A stretch of 64,000 nt of DNA, taken from JAOZHU01 sp964506435 (lineage in GTDB: Archaea > Thermoproteota > Bathyarchaeia > Bathyarchaeales > Bathycorpusculaceae). The DNA lies in NCBI GenBank assembly GCA_964506435.1, contig CAZDLK010000003.1:25436-89435 (forward strand). The letters run 5' to 3'. The notes below the pieces were generated by a model, which saw nothing but the letters and a program-made list of their open reading frames with translations, was not told the origin of the DNA and did not search any database. Each line of letters starts with the position of its first letter. Position 1 is the first letter of the stretch. This document shows, one piece after another, positions 51,605 to 60,329 of this stretch. The position numbers were made by a program, and so were the translations under genes.

Positions 51605-52285
51605 TCATTTGGCAACCTTGTAAACCAACCAAACAAGCCCCTTACCCAACGCTTCCTGCCGCACCAACTTCAAGCCAATGTCTTTACCGACGCTGCCGAA
51701 CATAGTGTACGCTTTGTCCTTCCCAACAATGACTGGATGTACAAGCAAACTAAGCTCAGACACTAACCCCTGCTCCAAAAGCAAATTACCCAAAACCCTG
51801 CCAGTGTCCGTCAGCACAGTCTTCACCTTATACTTCTCCGAAAGCAACTCAAGCGCCAACCGCAAATCCACACGCCGCTTGCCAACCACATGAAAATCGT
51901 AACTTCGCTCCCTAAGATGCACAAGATAATCCTCAGGCGTTTCCTCCGAAATCAACACAACAACATCTCGGCAGTACTCAAACCGCCTACAAGTATGAAG
52001 CAAACCTTTCAAGGCGCCAGCGCTGTCAATTACAACCCATAAAGGAAGATTTTTCGCGCGCTCTGGCTTCTCAAAATCCCGCTGCTCCTCCACAGGCACT
52101 CCTTTCTCATACAATTCAACACCTACTTTCACAGTGTTCGAGCCAATCAAATGCGCGTCAGGCTTGTAATTTCCAGCAATCTGATAATGCAACGCCATAT
52201 CGGGCATAAAATTAGTGAGAGACCCATCTAGGCTTACAGAGTTGTGGACAATAACTTTAGGCAGCATACGCATTTCTCCATTCAC
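51605..52285 (-). CDS. RibD-C/DHFR-fold reductase (226 aa)
   Basis: NADPH-dependent reductase of the RibD C-terminal family. It has HNSVSLDGSLTNFM at the N-terminus, HLIGSNTVKVGVE (nucleotide-binding turn), LPLWVVIDSAG, KTVLTDTGRVLGNLLLEQGLVSELSLLVHPVIVG, and a final VYKV strand. In archaea close relatives reduce the ribosylamino-pyrimidine in riboflavin synthesis (ArfC/RIB7 type), but other members act on unknown substrates. ATG at 52267 (MLPKVIVHNS) is a likely alternative start. Substrate not certain. Confidence 0.83.
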   Translation of the reverse strand: MNGEMRMLPKVIVHNSVSLDGSLTNFMPDMALHYQIAGNYKPDAHLIGSNTVKVGVELYEKGVPVEEQRDFEKPERAKNLPLWVVIDSAGALKGLLHTCRRFEYCRDVVVLISEETPEDYLVHLRERSYDFHVVGKRRVDLRLALELLSEKYKVKTVLTDTGRVLGNLLLEQGLVSELSLLVHPVIVGKDKAYTMFGSVGKDIGLKLVRQEALGKGLVWLVYKVAK

Positions 52286-52340
52286 TGTTTTCGCAATCAG
52301 TCATCTTAACTGTTTCCTCAAAAAGCAAGCGTTACACGTT

Positions 52341-52595
52341 TCAACCTGCTGACTGCAGAAAAGCCAAATTCAACAATTCAGCCCACGCAATACACCGCAA
52401 CGCAATCTTACCAACATCATGATTCCCATAAGGCACGTACTCAACAAAATTGCCCTTCCCAAAATTGCCCTTCCGAAGCCCAGTCAACTGCACATTCACT
52501 ATCACCGAACCATCCTTCAAATGCAAATTAACATTCTTACCCAGAAACGACCTAGCACTGTTCAAACTGAAATTCTCCATACTCAACTTCCCCAC
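52341..52595 (-). CDS. Small conserved-type protein, Sm-like in feel (84 aa)
   Basis: A short beta-rich protein: an N-terminal helix (NSARSFLGK) followed by NVNLHLKDGSVIVNVQLTGL, which resembles an Sm1-like strand pair, and EYVPYGNHDVGKIALRCIAWAELLN. No Sm2 motif is clear. Its ATG overlaps the end of the zinc-ribbon gene by 13 nt, so the two are likely co-translated. Function unknown. Confidence 0.6.
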   Translation of the reverse strand: MGKLSMENFSLNSARSFLGKNVNLHLKDGSVIVNVQLTGLRKGNFGKGNFVEYVPYGNHDVGKIALRCIAWAELLNLAFLQSAG

Positions 52596-52813
52596 TCAAC
52601 TTCCTTATCCGCTATCTTGCCCCAGCACTGCCTGCAAATAGGCAACTTTTCCCCTTTGAAAAGAATATACAACTTAATGTTCTCACTTTTACACTTGTTT
52701 TTCCAAGGATTCTTACAATGCTCCAACTCAGCGAACCTCCCGTAATCGTACTTAACACTGTGCACAAAAAACACTTTTAAAACCCACCACGAAACAACCC
52801 CTGAACGCTGCAC
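52583..52813 (-). CDS. Small zinc-ribbon protein (76 aa)
   Basis: HCKNPWKNKCKS and ICRQCW form a four-Cys zinc site; ILFKGEKLP lies between them. The first 20 residues may not be translated, as several later starts exist (for example GTG in FFVHSVKYDYG). Basic and small, so probably nucleic-acid or protein binding. It overlaps the 84-aa gene. Confidence 0.65.
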   Translation of the reverse strand: MQRSGVVSWWVLKVFFVHSVKYDYGRFAELEHCKNPWKNKCKSENIKLYILFKGEKLPICRQCWGKIADKEVEWGS

Positions 52814-52845
52814 AGAGGTGAGTTAAAGTGAACCCTTCAGAAAAC

Positions 52846-53400
52846 TCAAATCTGAATAATCTCAGGCGTTATAGCTTCCTTCGTCACCTTCAACACCGCA
52901 ACTGAAGGCCTGCTCGTGAAAACAGACACAGGATTCGTCGCACTCCCAGGATTAATATACAAAGTTTTCCCCTCCCACTTCACACTCGCACTGTGCGTAT
53001 GCCCATAAACAAACACGTCAAAACCATTCAGCTTAGCAATCTCACGCATTCTATTCATCCCCTTCAAAGCACCCGGATCATGCATGACGCCGAGTTTCCA
53101 ATCAAAAATCTTCAACGAGTTAATCTTAGGCAAAGCGCCACTGACATGAGGCCCATCCATGTTGCCGTGAACAGCCAAAACAGGCGCAAGCTGCTCCAAC
53201 TCGTCAATAACAGCCAAAGACACCAAGTCACCTGCATGCACAATAAAATCCGCATTCTCAAAAACCTTAAACACAACGCGTGGAATGCATTTTGCCCGCA
53301 CAGGCACATGCGTGTCAGAAATCAAACCCACAGTTTTCGTTGCTTTAAAATTGGCTATTTCACTTTGAAACTCAGCCTGTTCACTACTCACTGCACCCAC
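52846..53400 (-). CDS. Metallophosphoesterase, YfcE/MJ0936 type (184 aa)
   Basis: Calcineurin-like phosphoesterase with all motifs: GLISDTHVP (D-x-H), VHAGD, VHGNMDGP (GNxD/E), MHDPG in the GHG position, YGHTHSA and NPGSATNP. MJ0936-like enzymes hydrolyse phosphodiesters with Mn or Ni. The first 20 residues are a polar tail that could be shorter. Cytosolic; natural substrate unknown. Confidence 0.88.
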   Translation of the reverse strand: MGAVSSEQAEFQSEIANFKATKTVGLISDTHVPVRAKCIPRVVFKVFENADFIVHAGDLVSLAVIDELEQLAPVLAVHGNMDGPHVSGALPKINSLKIFDWKLGVMHDPGALKGMNRMREIAKLNGFDVFVYGHTHSASVKWEGKTLYINPGSATNPVSVFTSRPSVAVLKVTKEAITPEIIQI

Positions 53401-53745
53401 CCTCTATAGACCAGCATATGTTCTTTAAATATGAACTGAAAGATAATAAACATTCACATTTACCGCTCAATTCATATCAACGAAAAAATTTCACTGCGAG
53501 CAAACCTAGCATCAACGTTTAAAAGACGAAAACACCGCGAAGCGCATAAGGGAAAAAGTTTGTTCAAAATGTGGTTTCTACAAACGCTTGCTGGTCAGCA
53601 GGGCTGCGGCAGCTGTGGTCTTTGGCAAGGTGATAACGGCGGTTACAATGGCGCATTTATTCTGGAGATAGAAAATTGGCATAGAAATTGCAAGAAAAAA
53701 AATAAAAAAAATGACGCTTTATTAAAAAGCGCGTTGAACAACAAT
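53401..53745. other. Gap of 345 nt without a supported gene
   Basis: Two short plus-strand frames overlap here near 53560; one would encode VCSKCGFYKRL, a zinc-knuckle-like start, but neither has a ribosome-binding site or a clear start. AT-rich runs at 53690-53715 may hold the end of a transcript. Nothing else seen. Confidence 0.4.
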
Positions 53746-54249
53746 TTACTCTGATTCTGCGAGATACTTCAAGCTGAATGGCTTGATTATCACGCCAGGA
53801 TTCAAGTCTGCAGTGAAAGTTTGGCTTTCAGCTACAAAATCTACAAGCTCTGCATCATGTGCTCTCACGAATTTAGCGAAATCCGAGTACTGCTTATGAA
53901 GGGACACACATACAGCATCCCAACCCATACCGCGTCCATCCAGAACAGCGACAACGTTAGGCTGCTTCATGTACCAATCCTTCAGTTTTTTCGCTGCTTC
54001 ATCTTTGTCTTTGCCTGTTCTGCGCACTTTGCTTTTTACGAAAGTGAATGCTGCAAGTTCGAATCCGATTTTTCCGAATGTCGGTGTGATTGTGTATCCT
54101 TCGATGAGGTTTTCCTCAAGCATGGTTCTTCTTCGAGTTACAGTGGGTTGAGATACGCCTAGAGACTTTGCTAGTTGCCTGTCACTTCGATGCGAATCTT
54201 TCATCAACTCAAACAGAAGTTTGTAGTCTATTGGTTTTAACGCTTTCAT
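53746..54249 (-). CDS. Lrp/AsnC-family transcriptional regulator (about 167 aa)
   Basis: The N-terminal winged helix has IDYKLLFELMKDSHRSDRQLAKSLGVSQPTVTRRRTMLEENLIEGY, the classic Lrp/AsnC recognition region. The C-terminal part has an alpha-beta ligand (RAM)-like fold with FVKSK, VVAVLDGRGMGWDAVCVSLH and FVAESQTFT. I chose the ATG at 54249 (MKALKPIDY); open codons reach 54330 but add no conserved residues. It is divergent from the M20 peptidase gene and could control it. Effector unknown. Confidence 0.85.
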   Translation of the reverse strand: MKALKPIDYKLLFELMKDSHRSDRQLAKSLGVSQPTVTRRRTMLEENLIEGYTITPTFGKIGFELAAFTFVKSKVRRTGKDKDEAAKKLKDWYMKQPNVVAVLDGRGMGWDAVCVSLHKQYSDFAKFVRAHDAELVDFVAESQTFTADLNPGVIIKPFSLKYLAESE

Positions 54250-54401
54250 ATTCATCGCCTTTAAATTGACCACCTTAAGTTTTAGTTTGAATATATAAAC
54301 ATCTCGCATCGCTCTTAATAAATCAATCAAAAAAGCAGAAAAAACACGAAAGTCTTAAGAGAACTAGGCATTTCTTTAAATAAAATCAGGCGATAAGCGA
54401 A

Positions 54402-55760
54402 ATGCAAGTTCAATTGTTGAGCCAAATCAGGGAGGAAATTACCCAGCTTCTAAGCGAACTAATCCGCATAGACACAACCAACCCACCTGGCAATGAAACA
54501 GCCGCAGCCAAATACTTGGCTGATTACCTGGGCAAAGACGGATTTGAATGCGAGTTTCATGAGTCTGCACCAAACAGAGGCAACGTTATCACTCGGTTGA
54601 AAGGCTCTGGTGAGAAGCCTAGTTTGCTTTTGCTTTCGCATTTGGACGTGGTTGCGGCTAACGCGGAAGAGTGGAGTGTGGATCCTTTTGGCGGCGTGGT
54701 AAAGGACGGTTTTGTTTGGGGTCGTGGCGCTTTGGATATGAAGGGCATGGTAGCTGTTGAGGCTATGGTTATGGAGCTTTTGAAGAGGAACCGTGTGAAG
54801 CTTAAGGGTGATGTTATTTTTGCCGCAACTGCAGATGAGGAGCAAGGCGGTTCAAATGGTGCAGGTTATCTTGTGCGTAATTATCCTGAGAAGATAGTTG
54901 CAGATTATGTTTTGAATGAAGGCGGAGGATTGGCTTTTCCTGTTTGCGGCAAGAACGTGTACACAGTGGCGACCGCAGAGAAGGGGCTTTTGTGGTTTAG
55001 GGTGAAAGCAAAGGGGATTCCTGGTCATGGTTCTACGCCTGATTCAGCAGACAACGCCATAATACGCATGAGTAAAGTTATTGAGAGGCTTGGTGGCTAC
55101 CGTTCTGAGGTTTTGTTTGTTCCAACTGTGAAGCAGTTTCTCAACGAGGTTGGGAAGGCGGATGTGGGTTTGGGACGGTTTTTTTCGCGTTTGCTTGCAA
55201 ATCCCCAGTTGAACGATGCGGTGCTAGGCGAGTTGGCTGAGGTGTCTAAGCCTCTTGCGGATGAGATTAAACCGAGAATTAAGATGACTGTTACGCCTAC
55301 TATGATTCACGGCGGAGTGAAAGAAAACGTGATTCCCTCAGAATGCGAAGCGGTGTTTGACTGCAGGGTTCTTCCTGGACAGAGTACTGCGGATGCTTTG
55401 CTGCTTGTTAAGGAGTTGCTTAGGGATGTTGGTTTGGATAGGCTTGTGTTTGAGGTTGTGCAGTCGAATGAGGCTTCGGAGTCGCCTGTGGAGACTCCGC
55501 TTTACGGGGTTATTGGGGAGGTTCTTGGAGCTTTTGAGCCTAATTGCGGGGTTACTCCGATGCTTATGACTGGTGGGACGGATTCGCGGTTTTTTAGGCG
55601 GTTGGGTAGTGTGTGTTATGGTTTTCAGCCTATGCGTGCTGAGGCAGAGTATGATGATGTGGTCAAGCGGATGCATGGTGTGGATGAGCGGATTTCTGTT
55701 GATAATCTGGTTTTTGGGGCGAGTGTGCTTTACGAAGTGGTCAAGAGATTTATGAGTTAA
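54402..55760 (+). CDS. M20-family metallopeptidase/deacylase (452 aa)
   Basis: ArgE/DapE/ACY1/CPG2 family two-zinc hydrolase. LLLSHLDVV gives the first metal His and the catalytic Asp, GRGALDMKG the bridging Asp, AATADEEQGG the general-base Glu and next ligand, LNEGGG a further ligand region, and MIHGGVKENVIPSECEAVFDCRV the dimerisation-domain His. GTDSRFFR near the C-terminus completes the site. It removes an acyl group or cleaves a small peptide; the substrate is open. ATG at 54402. The coding strand is rich in G and T. Confidence 0.9.
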   Translation: MQVQLLSQIREEITQLLSELIRIDTTNPPGNETAAAKYLADYLGKDGFECEFHESAPNRGNVITRLKGSGEKPSLLLLSHLDVVAANAEEWSVDPFGGVVKDGFVWGRGALDMKGMVAVEAMVMELLKRNRVKLKGDVIFAATADEEQGGSNGAGYLVRNYPEKIVADYVLNEGGGLAFPVCGKNVYTVATAEKGLLWFRVKAKGIPGHGSTPDSADNAIIRMSKVIERLGGYRSEVLFVPTVKQFLNEVGKADVGLGRFFSRLLANPQLNDAVLGELAEVSKPLADEIKPRIKMTVTPTMIHGGVKENVIPSECEAVFDCRVLPGQSTADALLLVKELLRDVGLDRLVFEVVQSNEASESPVETPLYGVIGEVLGAFEPNCGVTPMLMTGGTDSRFFRRLGSVCYGFQPMRAEAEYDDVVKRMHGVDERISVDNLVFGASVLYEVVKRFMS

Positions 55761-55812
55761 TGCAAAGCAAGCGTAAACTGATGCGCTCAAAACAGTCTAT
55801 AGCTCCCTTATT

Positions 55813-56013
55813 TTAATTATAAATAGCTGTGGAAGAGGCTTTGTTACCGAGTGCTTCACGTGGTCGCATGTAGTTGTGGTAGATTTGGTATCCTGTAAGA
55901 ATTGGTGTACGTCTTTTCTTTAGTCCGCGCACAGTTTTTCTCTGTCGCGGATTTTTCACCGTTTAAGCGTTCCATTCTGCTGTTTTTGTCGCCTTGCAGT
56001 CTGATGTGAAATG
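55813..56013 (-). pseudogene. Transposase remnant, C-terminal DDE region with a frameshift
   Basis: On the minus strand one frame reads FHIRLQGDKNSRMERLNGE, then a shift of one base leads to TVRGLKKRRTPILTG and YQIYHNYMRPREALGNK, ending at a stop at 55813. This order is the C-terminal signature of DDE transposases with HNYxRPHxALxGKTP. The N-terminal two thirds are missing and a stop lies just upstream, so it is dead. No terminal inverted repeats were found. The stretch 56014-56267 holds no gene I can support, apart from the promoter region of ilvB. Confidence 0.75.
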
Positions 56014-56267
56014 AGTTGCACAATGTTCATATACCGTAAGCTTTTTATTTGGTTAGCGCCGTATGGTTTAGGGTACGTGGGAGTTTCACGGAGGCAATTA
56101 AAGTGAGGGATCGCCACCTCAATAGCTGGGATCGTCGGGTACCGACAGACTGTTTTATTTAGCCCACACCCTGAAGCCGCCGTGACAGTTACAAATAAAT
56201 TCTCCCACATCAATCCTCTACAGCAAATGCACAGTCCTCTTTTTACAATAAAGGAGCCTAAAACATA

Positions 56268-57980
56268 ATGTCCACAACTAAAATGACAGGCGCAAACGCG
56301 CTACTAGAATCCCTAGAAAAACAAGGCGTCAAAGAAGTCTTCGGCATACTAGGCGGAGCAATCCTACCCGTATATGATGCGTTATGCCACCACCCACGGA
56401 TAAGGCATATTCTCGTACGCCACGAACAATGCGCAGCGCACGCAGCAGATGGCTACGCACGCGCATCAGGCAAAGCAGGCGTATGCTTCGCCACCAGCGG
56501 ACCAGGAGCCACAAACTTAGTAACAGGCATAGCAAACGCCTACATGGACTCAGCCCCAATCGTAGCCATAACAGGACAAGTGCCCTCAGCAGGCATACAC
56601 AGCAGCTACGTCATAGGCAGAGACGCCTTTCAGGAAGCCGACATCATCGGCATAACCACCCCAATAACCAAATACAACCACCAAGTACGCTCAGCAGCTG
56701 AAATCCCACAAGCCGTAAACGCCGCATTCTACATCGCCACAACAGGCAGACCAGGACCAGTCCTAATAGACTTCCCGAAAAACGTGCAAGCCGAAACTGC
56801 GGAAATAAACTTCAAAGACAAAATCGACATCCGCGGCTACCGCCCCCCAGACAACCCGCACCCACTGCAAATACGCAAAGCAGTCGAGATGCTCATGGAC
56901 GCGGAACGCCCCGTTATACTAGCAGGCGGCGGAGTCATAACCGCAAACGCCGCAGATGAACTGCTAACCATAGCCGAACTACTGCTGGCGCCAGTCGCCA
57001 CTACATTTATGGGCAAAGGCAGCTTCCCAGAAATCCACCCACTGAGCATAGGCAATATTGGCATGCACGGCAACCCACTGGCAAACAAACTGCTCTTAGA
57101 AGCAGATGTTGTGCTGGCAGTGGGCACACGCTTCTCAGACCGCTCAACAGGCACACTAAACACGTTCTGCCCCGAAGCAAAAATAATCCACATAGACATC
57201 GACGCCGCAGAAATAGGCAAAAACATCGAAATTGACGTGCCAATCGTAGCCGACGCCAAAAGCGCCTTAGCAGCCATATACGAACGCTTAATCAAACACG
57301 CCAAAAAGAAAACCGAAAACCAATGGCTCCAACGCGTCAAAACAACCAAACAACAACTCAACCCACCCGAAACCGCCGAACCAACAGAATTAAAACCCAA
57401 ACCCCTACTCCAAATCCTACGCAAACTACTACCAGAAGACGCCATACTCACCACAGAAGTCGGACAAAACCAAATGTGGAGCGCACTATACTTCAAAACG
57501 CTAAAACCACGCACATTCATCAGCAGCGGCGGCTTAGGCACAATGGGATTCGGATTCCCCGCAGCCATAGGCGCAAAAACCGCCTGCCCCAAACGCCAAG
57601 TCGTAGACATAGCCGGCGACGGCAGCTTCATAATGACCGAACAAGAACTAGCCTGCAGCGTCCTCGAAGACATACCAGTCACCGTAATCATACTCAACAA
57701 CGGCGTCCTCGGCATGGTCGCCCAATGGCAACGCATGTTCTACAAAAAACGCTACATGGCAGTAAAACTCGGCAAATCACCCGACTTCGTCAAACTAGCC
57801 GAAGCATACGGAGCACAAGGCTACCGCGTCCAAACAATCCCAGAATTCCAAAAAGCCGTCAAACAAGCCCTAAAAAGCCCAGTCACCACAGTCATTGACG
57901 TGCCAATCTCAATGGAAGAAGACGTCGTCCCCATGATACCCCCAGGCTGCGGACTAAACCAACAGGTAGGTGACTACTAA
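56268..57980 (+). CDS. ilvB: Acetolactate synthase, large subunit (570 aa)
   Basis: ThDP enzyme joining two pyruvates, or pyruvate and 2-oxobutyrate, in the first common step to valine, leucine and isoleucine. VRHEQCAAHAADGYARASG carries the catalytic Glu, SGPGATN the N-terminal loop, GGGVI and VGTRFSDRSTG the FAD-type middle domain, and GDGSFIMTEQELACSV with ILNNGVLGMV the ThDP/Mg motif. Full length. AAAGGAG lies 11 nt before the ATG. The first gene of the ilv-leu-pheA operon. The coding strand here is strikingly rich in A and C. Confidence 0.97.
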   Translation: MSTTKMTGANALLESLEKQGVKEVFGILGGAILPVYDALCHHPRIRHILVRHEQCAAHAADGYARASGKAGVCFATSGPGATNLVTGIANAYMDSAPIVAITGQVPSAGIHSSYVIGRDAFQEADIIGITTPITKYNHQVRSAAEIPQAVNAAFYIATTGRPGPVLIDFPKNVQAETAEINFKDKIDIRGYRPPDNPHPLQIRKAVEMLMDAERPVILAGGGVITANAADELLTIAELLLAPVATTFMGKGSFPEIHPLSIGNIGMHGNPLANKLLLEADVVLAVGTRFSDRSTGTLNTFCPEAKIIHIDIDAAEIGKNIEIDVPIVADAKSALAAIYERLIKHAKKKTENQWLQRVKTTKQQLNPPETAEPTELKPKPLLQILRKLLPEDAILTTEVGQNQMWSALYFKTLKPRTFISSGGLGTMGFGFPAAIGAKTACPKRQVVDIAGDGSFIMTEQELACSVLEDIPVTVIILNNGVLGMVAQWQRMFYKKRYMAVKLGKSPDFVKLAEAYGAQGYRVQTIPEFQKAVKQALKSPVTTVIDVPISMEEDVVPMIPPGCGLNQQVGDY

Positions 57981-57981
57981 A

Positions 57982-58494
57982 ATGGAAAAACCCAAAACCA
58001 TAGTAATAGCCGCGTTAGTGGAAAACAAACCCGGCGTACTCCACAGCGTAGCCAACATGTTCCGACGCCGAGACTTCAACATCGAAAGCATCACCGTTGG
58101 CCACACAGAACAAAAAGGCCTCTCACGAATGACCATAACAGTCATCGGAGACGACAAAACCCTAGAACAAATAGTCAAACAAATGAACAAACTCATCGAC
58201 GTCGTCAAAGTCGCCAGCCTCGAACCAGAAAACATCGTAACCCGCGAACTAGCCCTCGTCAAAGTCAACGCCGCCGACTCCAAAACCCGCTCCGACGTAA
58301 TCAACTGCGTCGAAGTCTTCCGAGGACGCGTAGTCGACGTTTCACCCGACACGCTGACCATAGAAATCACAGGCACATCAGACAAAATAGAAGCCTTCCT
58401 CAACCTCATGAAAACCTACGGCATAGTCGAACTCGCCCGAACAGGCCTAACAGCACTGTCACGAGGCATAAAATCAATCAAAATCGACGAATAA
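57982..58494 (+). CDS. ilvN: Acetolactate synthase, small regulatory subunit (170 aa)
   Basis: The N-terminal ACT domain has VENKPGVLHSVANMFRRRDFNIESITVG, the valine-binding Gly/Asn region, and the C-terminal domain has RELALVKVNAA, VVDVSPDTLTIEITG and GIVELARTGLTALSRG. It binds valine and activates and inhibits the large subunit. I set the start at the ATG at 57982, one base after the ilvB stop; an overlapping GTG at 57970 would add four residues. AGGTGA lies just upstream. Confidence 0.96.
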   Translation: MEKPKTIVIAALVENKPGVLHSVANMFRRRDFNIESITVGHTEQKGLSRMTITVIGDDKTLEQIVKQMNKLIDVVKVASLEPENIVTRELALVKVNAADSKTRSDVINCVEVFRGRVVDVSPDTLTIEITGTSDKIEAFLNLMKTYGIVELARTGLTALSRGIKSIKIDE

Positions 58495-58563
58495 ACCCCC
58501 AGAAAACCAACACCCCATTTATTAACAACAAAAAAACAGCAGAAAAAAGGAAAAGAACCAAAC

Positions 58564-59829
58564 ATGAACATAACAGAAAAAATCCTAGCCCACGCATCAG
58601 GCAAAAAACAGGTGCAACCAGACGAAATAGTAGACGCCAACGTAGACACCGTCATGATCCACGACCTAACAGGCCCATTAGCCGTTGACGCGTTCAAACG
58701 CATAGGCGTCAAAAACGTCTGGAACAACAAAAAAATAATCATAATCCTAGACCACCAAATCCCAGCCGAATCCATCAAAGCCGCAGAACTCCACAAAACA
58801 ATGCGCACATTCGCTAAAGAACAGAACATACGCATATACGACGTAGGCCAAGGCGGCATCTGCCACCAAGTCATGCCTGAAAAAGGCCACGTCACACCAG
58901 GCACAGTAATAGTAGGCGCCGACTCACACACCTGCACATACGGCGCATTCGGAGCCTTCGCAACAGGCATCGGCTCCACAGAAGCCGCAGCAGTATTCGC
59001 CACAGGCAAAATCTGGCTAAAAGTGCCTGAAGCCATAAAACTAAACATTGAAGGACAATTCGCGAAATCGGTCACACCCAAAGACCTAATCTTAGCCATA
59101 ATCGGCAAATTGGGCGTCGACGGAGCAATATACAAAAGCGCCGAATTCACAGGCCAAACAATCCGCAACATGAGCATAGCGGGCAGGATGACGCTGTGCA
59201 ACATGGCAGTGGAGATGGGCGCCAAAAACGGCATCATAGCACCAGACGCCGCAACACGCAAATTCCTAGAAACCAGAGTAACACAGCCATTGCCACCGTT
59301 TGACGCACTACAGAGCGATGCGGACGCTGTGTACGCTAAAACCGTGGAGTTTGATGTTTCAGGCTTAACGCCGCAAGTAGCGTGCCCCTCGTCAGTGGAC
59401 AACGTGAAACCCGCCGCTGAAGTAAACGCGCCAATCGACCAAGCGTTCATCGGCTCATGCACTAATGGGCGGATTGAGGATTTGCGGTTAGCCGCGCAGA
59501 TACTGAAAGGCAAAAAAGTCAAAGACGGCGTCAGGGCACTGGTGATTCCGGCTTCGCAAGAAGTTTACGCTCAAGCGTTACGGGAAGGTTTAATAGAAAT
59601 CTTCACGGTTGCAGGTGCCATAGTATGCGGCTCCGCGTGCGGTCCATGCCTAGGCGGGCACATAGGGCTGTTAGCTGCGGGCGAAACGTGCGTCAGCACT
59701 TCAAACCGCAACTTCATCGGCAGAATGGGCAGCACCGAGGCGAACGTGTATTTAGCTTCGCCAGCCACTGTAGCCGCATCAGCAATAACAGGCAAGATAA
59801 CGGACCCGCGAATTCTGGAGGGCGCATAA
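58564..59829 (+). CDS. leuC: 3-isopropylmalate dehydratase large subunit (421 aa)
   Basis: Aconitase-family Fe-S hydro-lyase. VGADSHTCTYGAFGAFATGIGSTE, SCTNGRIEDLR and CGSACGPCLGGH carry the three cluster Cys and the substrate-binding residues. It forms a complex with the leuD product and isomerises isopropylmalate. Archaeal members can also serve homoaconitate; the leucine context favours LeuC. 69 nt after ilvN. Base composition of the coding strand changes midway (near 59290) from A/C-rich to balanced. Confidence 0.94.
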   Translation: MNITEKILAHASGKKQVQPDEIVDANVDTVMIHDLTGPLAVDAFKRIGVKNVWNNKKIIIILDHQIPAESIKAAELHKTMRTFAKEQNIRIYDVGQGGICHQVMPEKGHVTPGTVIVGADSHTCTYGAFGAFATGIGSTEAAAVFATGKIWLKVPEAIKLNIEGQFAKSVTPKDLILAIIGKLGVDGAIYKSAEFTGQTIRNMSIAGRMTLCNMAVEMGAKNGIIAPDAATRKFLETRVTQPLPPFDALQSDADAVYAKTVEFDVSGLTPQVACPSSVDNVKPAAEVNAPIDQAFIGSCTNGRIEDLRLAAQILKGKKVKDGVRALVIPASQEVYAQALREGLIEIFTVAGAIVCGSACGPCLGGHIGLLAAGETCVSTSNRNFIGRMGSTEANVYLASPATVAASAITGKITDPRILEGA

Positions 59830-59831
59830 AC

Positions 59832-60329
59832 GTGAAAGTGAAAGGCACAGCAATCAAGTTCGGAGATAACATTGACACAGACGTAATTCTGCCTGGCAAA
59901 TACTTAGTGCTGACTGACCCAAAAGAGCTAGCTAAGCACGCGATGGCTGGATTAGACTTGGCGTTCCCAGAAAAAGCACGTAACGGCGTGGTTGTGATAG
60001 GCGGCAAGAACTTTGGCTGCGGCTCCAGCAGGGAACAAGCCCCGTTAGCACTAAAATACGCTGGTGTCCAGTGCGTGTTGGCGGAGTCGTTTGCGCGGAT
60101 TTTCTTCCGAAACGCCATCAACATAGGATTACCCGCCATCGAAACCAAAGGCATATCCGCCGCGGTGGATGAAGGCGATGTGCTGGAGGTGGATTTTGAA
60201 GCGGGCACCGTGCAGGATGTCTCGAAGAATCAGAGCCTGCAAGTCAGTAAGCTTCCATCGTTCATCGTTGAAATACTATCAGATGGAGGATTAATTGAGA
60301 ATTTGCGAAAGAGGATGAAAAAGAAATGA
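59832..60329 (+). CDS. leuD: 3-isopropylmalate dehydratase small subunit (165 aa)
   Basis: Swivel-domain subunit with GDNIDTDVILPGKYL at the start, VIGGKNFGCGSSREQAP (phosphate-type loop) and FFRNAINIGLPAIE. I set the GTG start at 59832, two bases after the leuC stop; longer readings into leuC are artefacts. Normal length for the archaeal small subunit. The stop overlaps leuB by four bases. Confidence 0.95.
   Translation: MKVKGTAIKFGDNIDTDVILPGKYLVLTDPKELAKHAMAGLDLAFPEKARNGVVVIGGKNFGCGSSREQAPLALKYAGVQCVLAESFARIFFRNAINIGLPAIETKGISAAVDEGDVLEVDFEAGTVQDVSKNQSLQVSKLPSFIVEILSDGGLIENLRKRMKKK

Noticed and set aside
53560..53754. Plus-strand frame of 64 residues with a GCGSCG motif
   Set aside because: No ribosome-binding site, Asn/Lys-rich end from an AT run, and a competing frame with a better zinc-knuckle start; neither is convincing.
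55956..56213. Minus-strand frame of 85 residues before ilvB
   Set aside because: It overlaps the transposase remnant in another frame and has no family features or ribosome-binding site.
57323..57898. Plus-strand frame of 191 residues inside ilvB
   Set aside because: Shadow caused by the A/C-rich codon use of ilvB; the translation is mainly Thr, Arg, Gln, Pro and His without features.
59625..59831. N-terminal extension of leuD into leuC
   Set aside because: It lies wholly inside leuC in another frame; the conserved LeuD start is the GTG at 59832.
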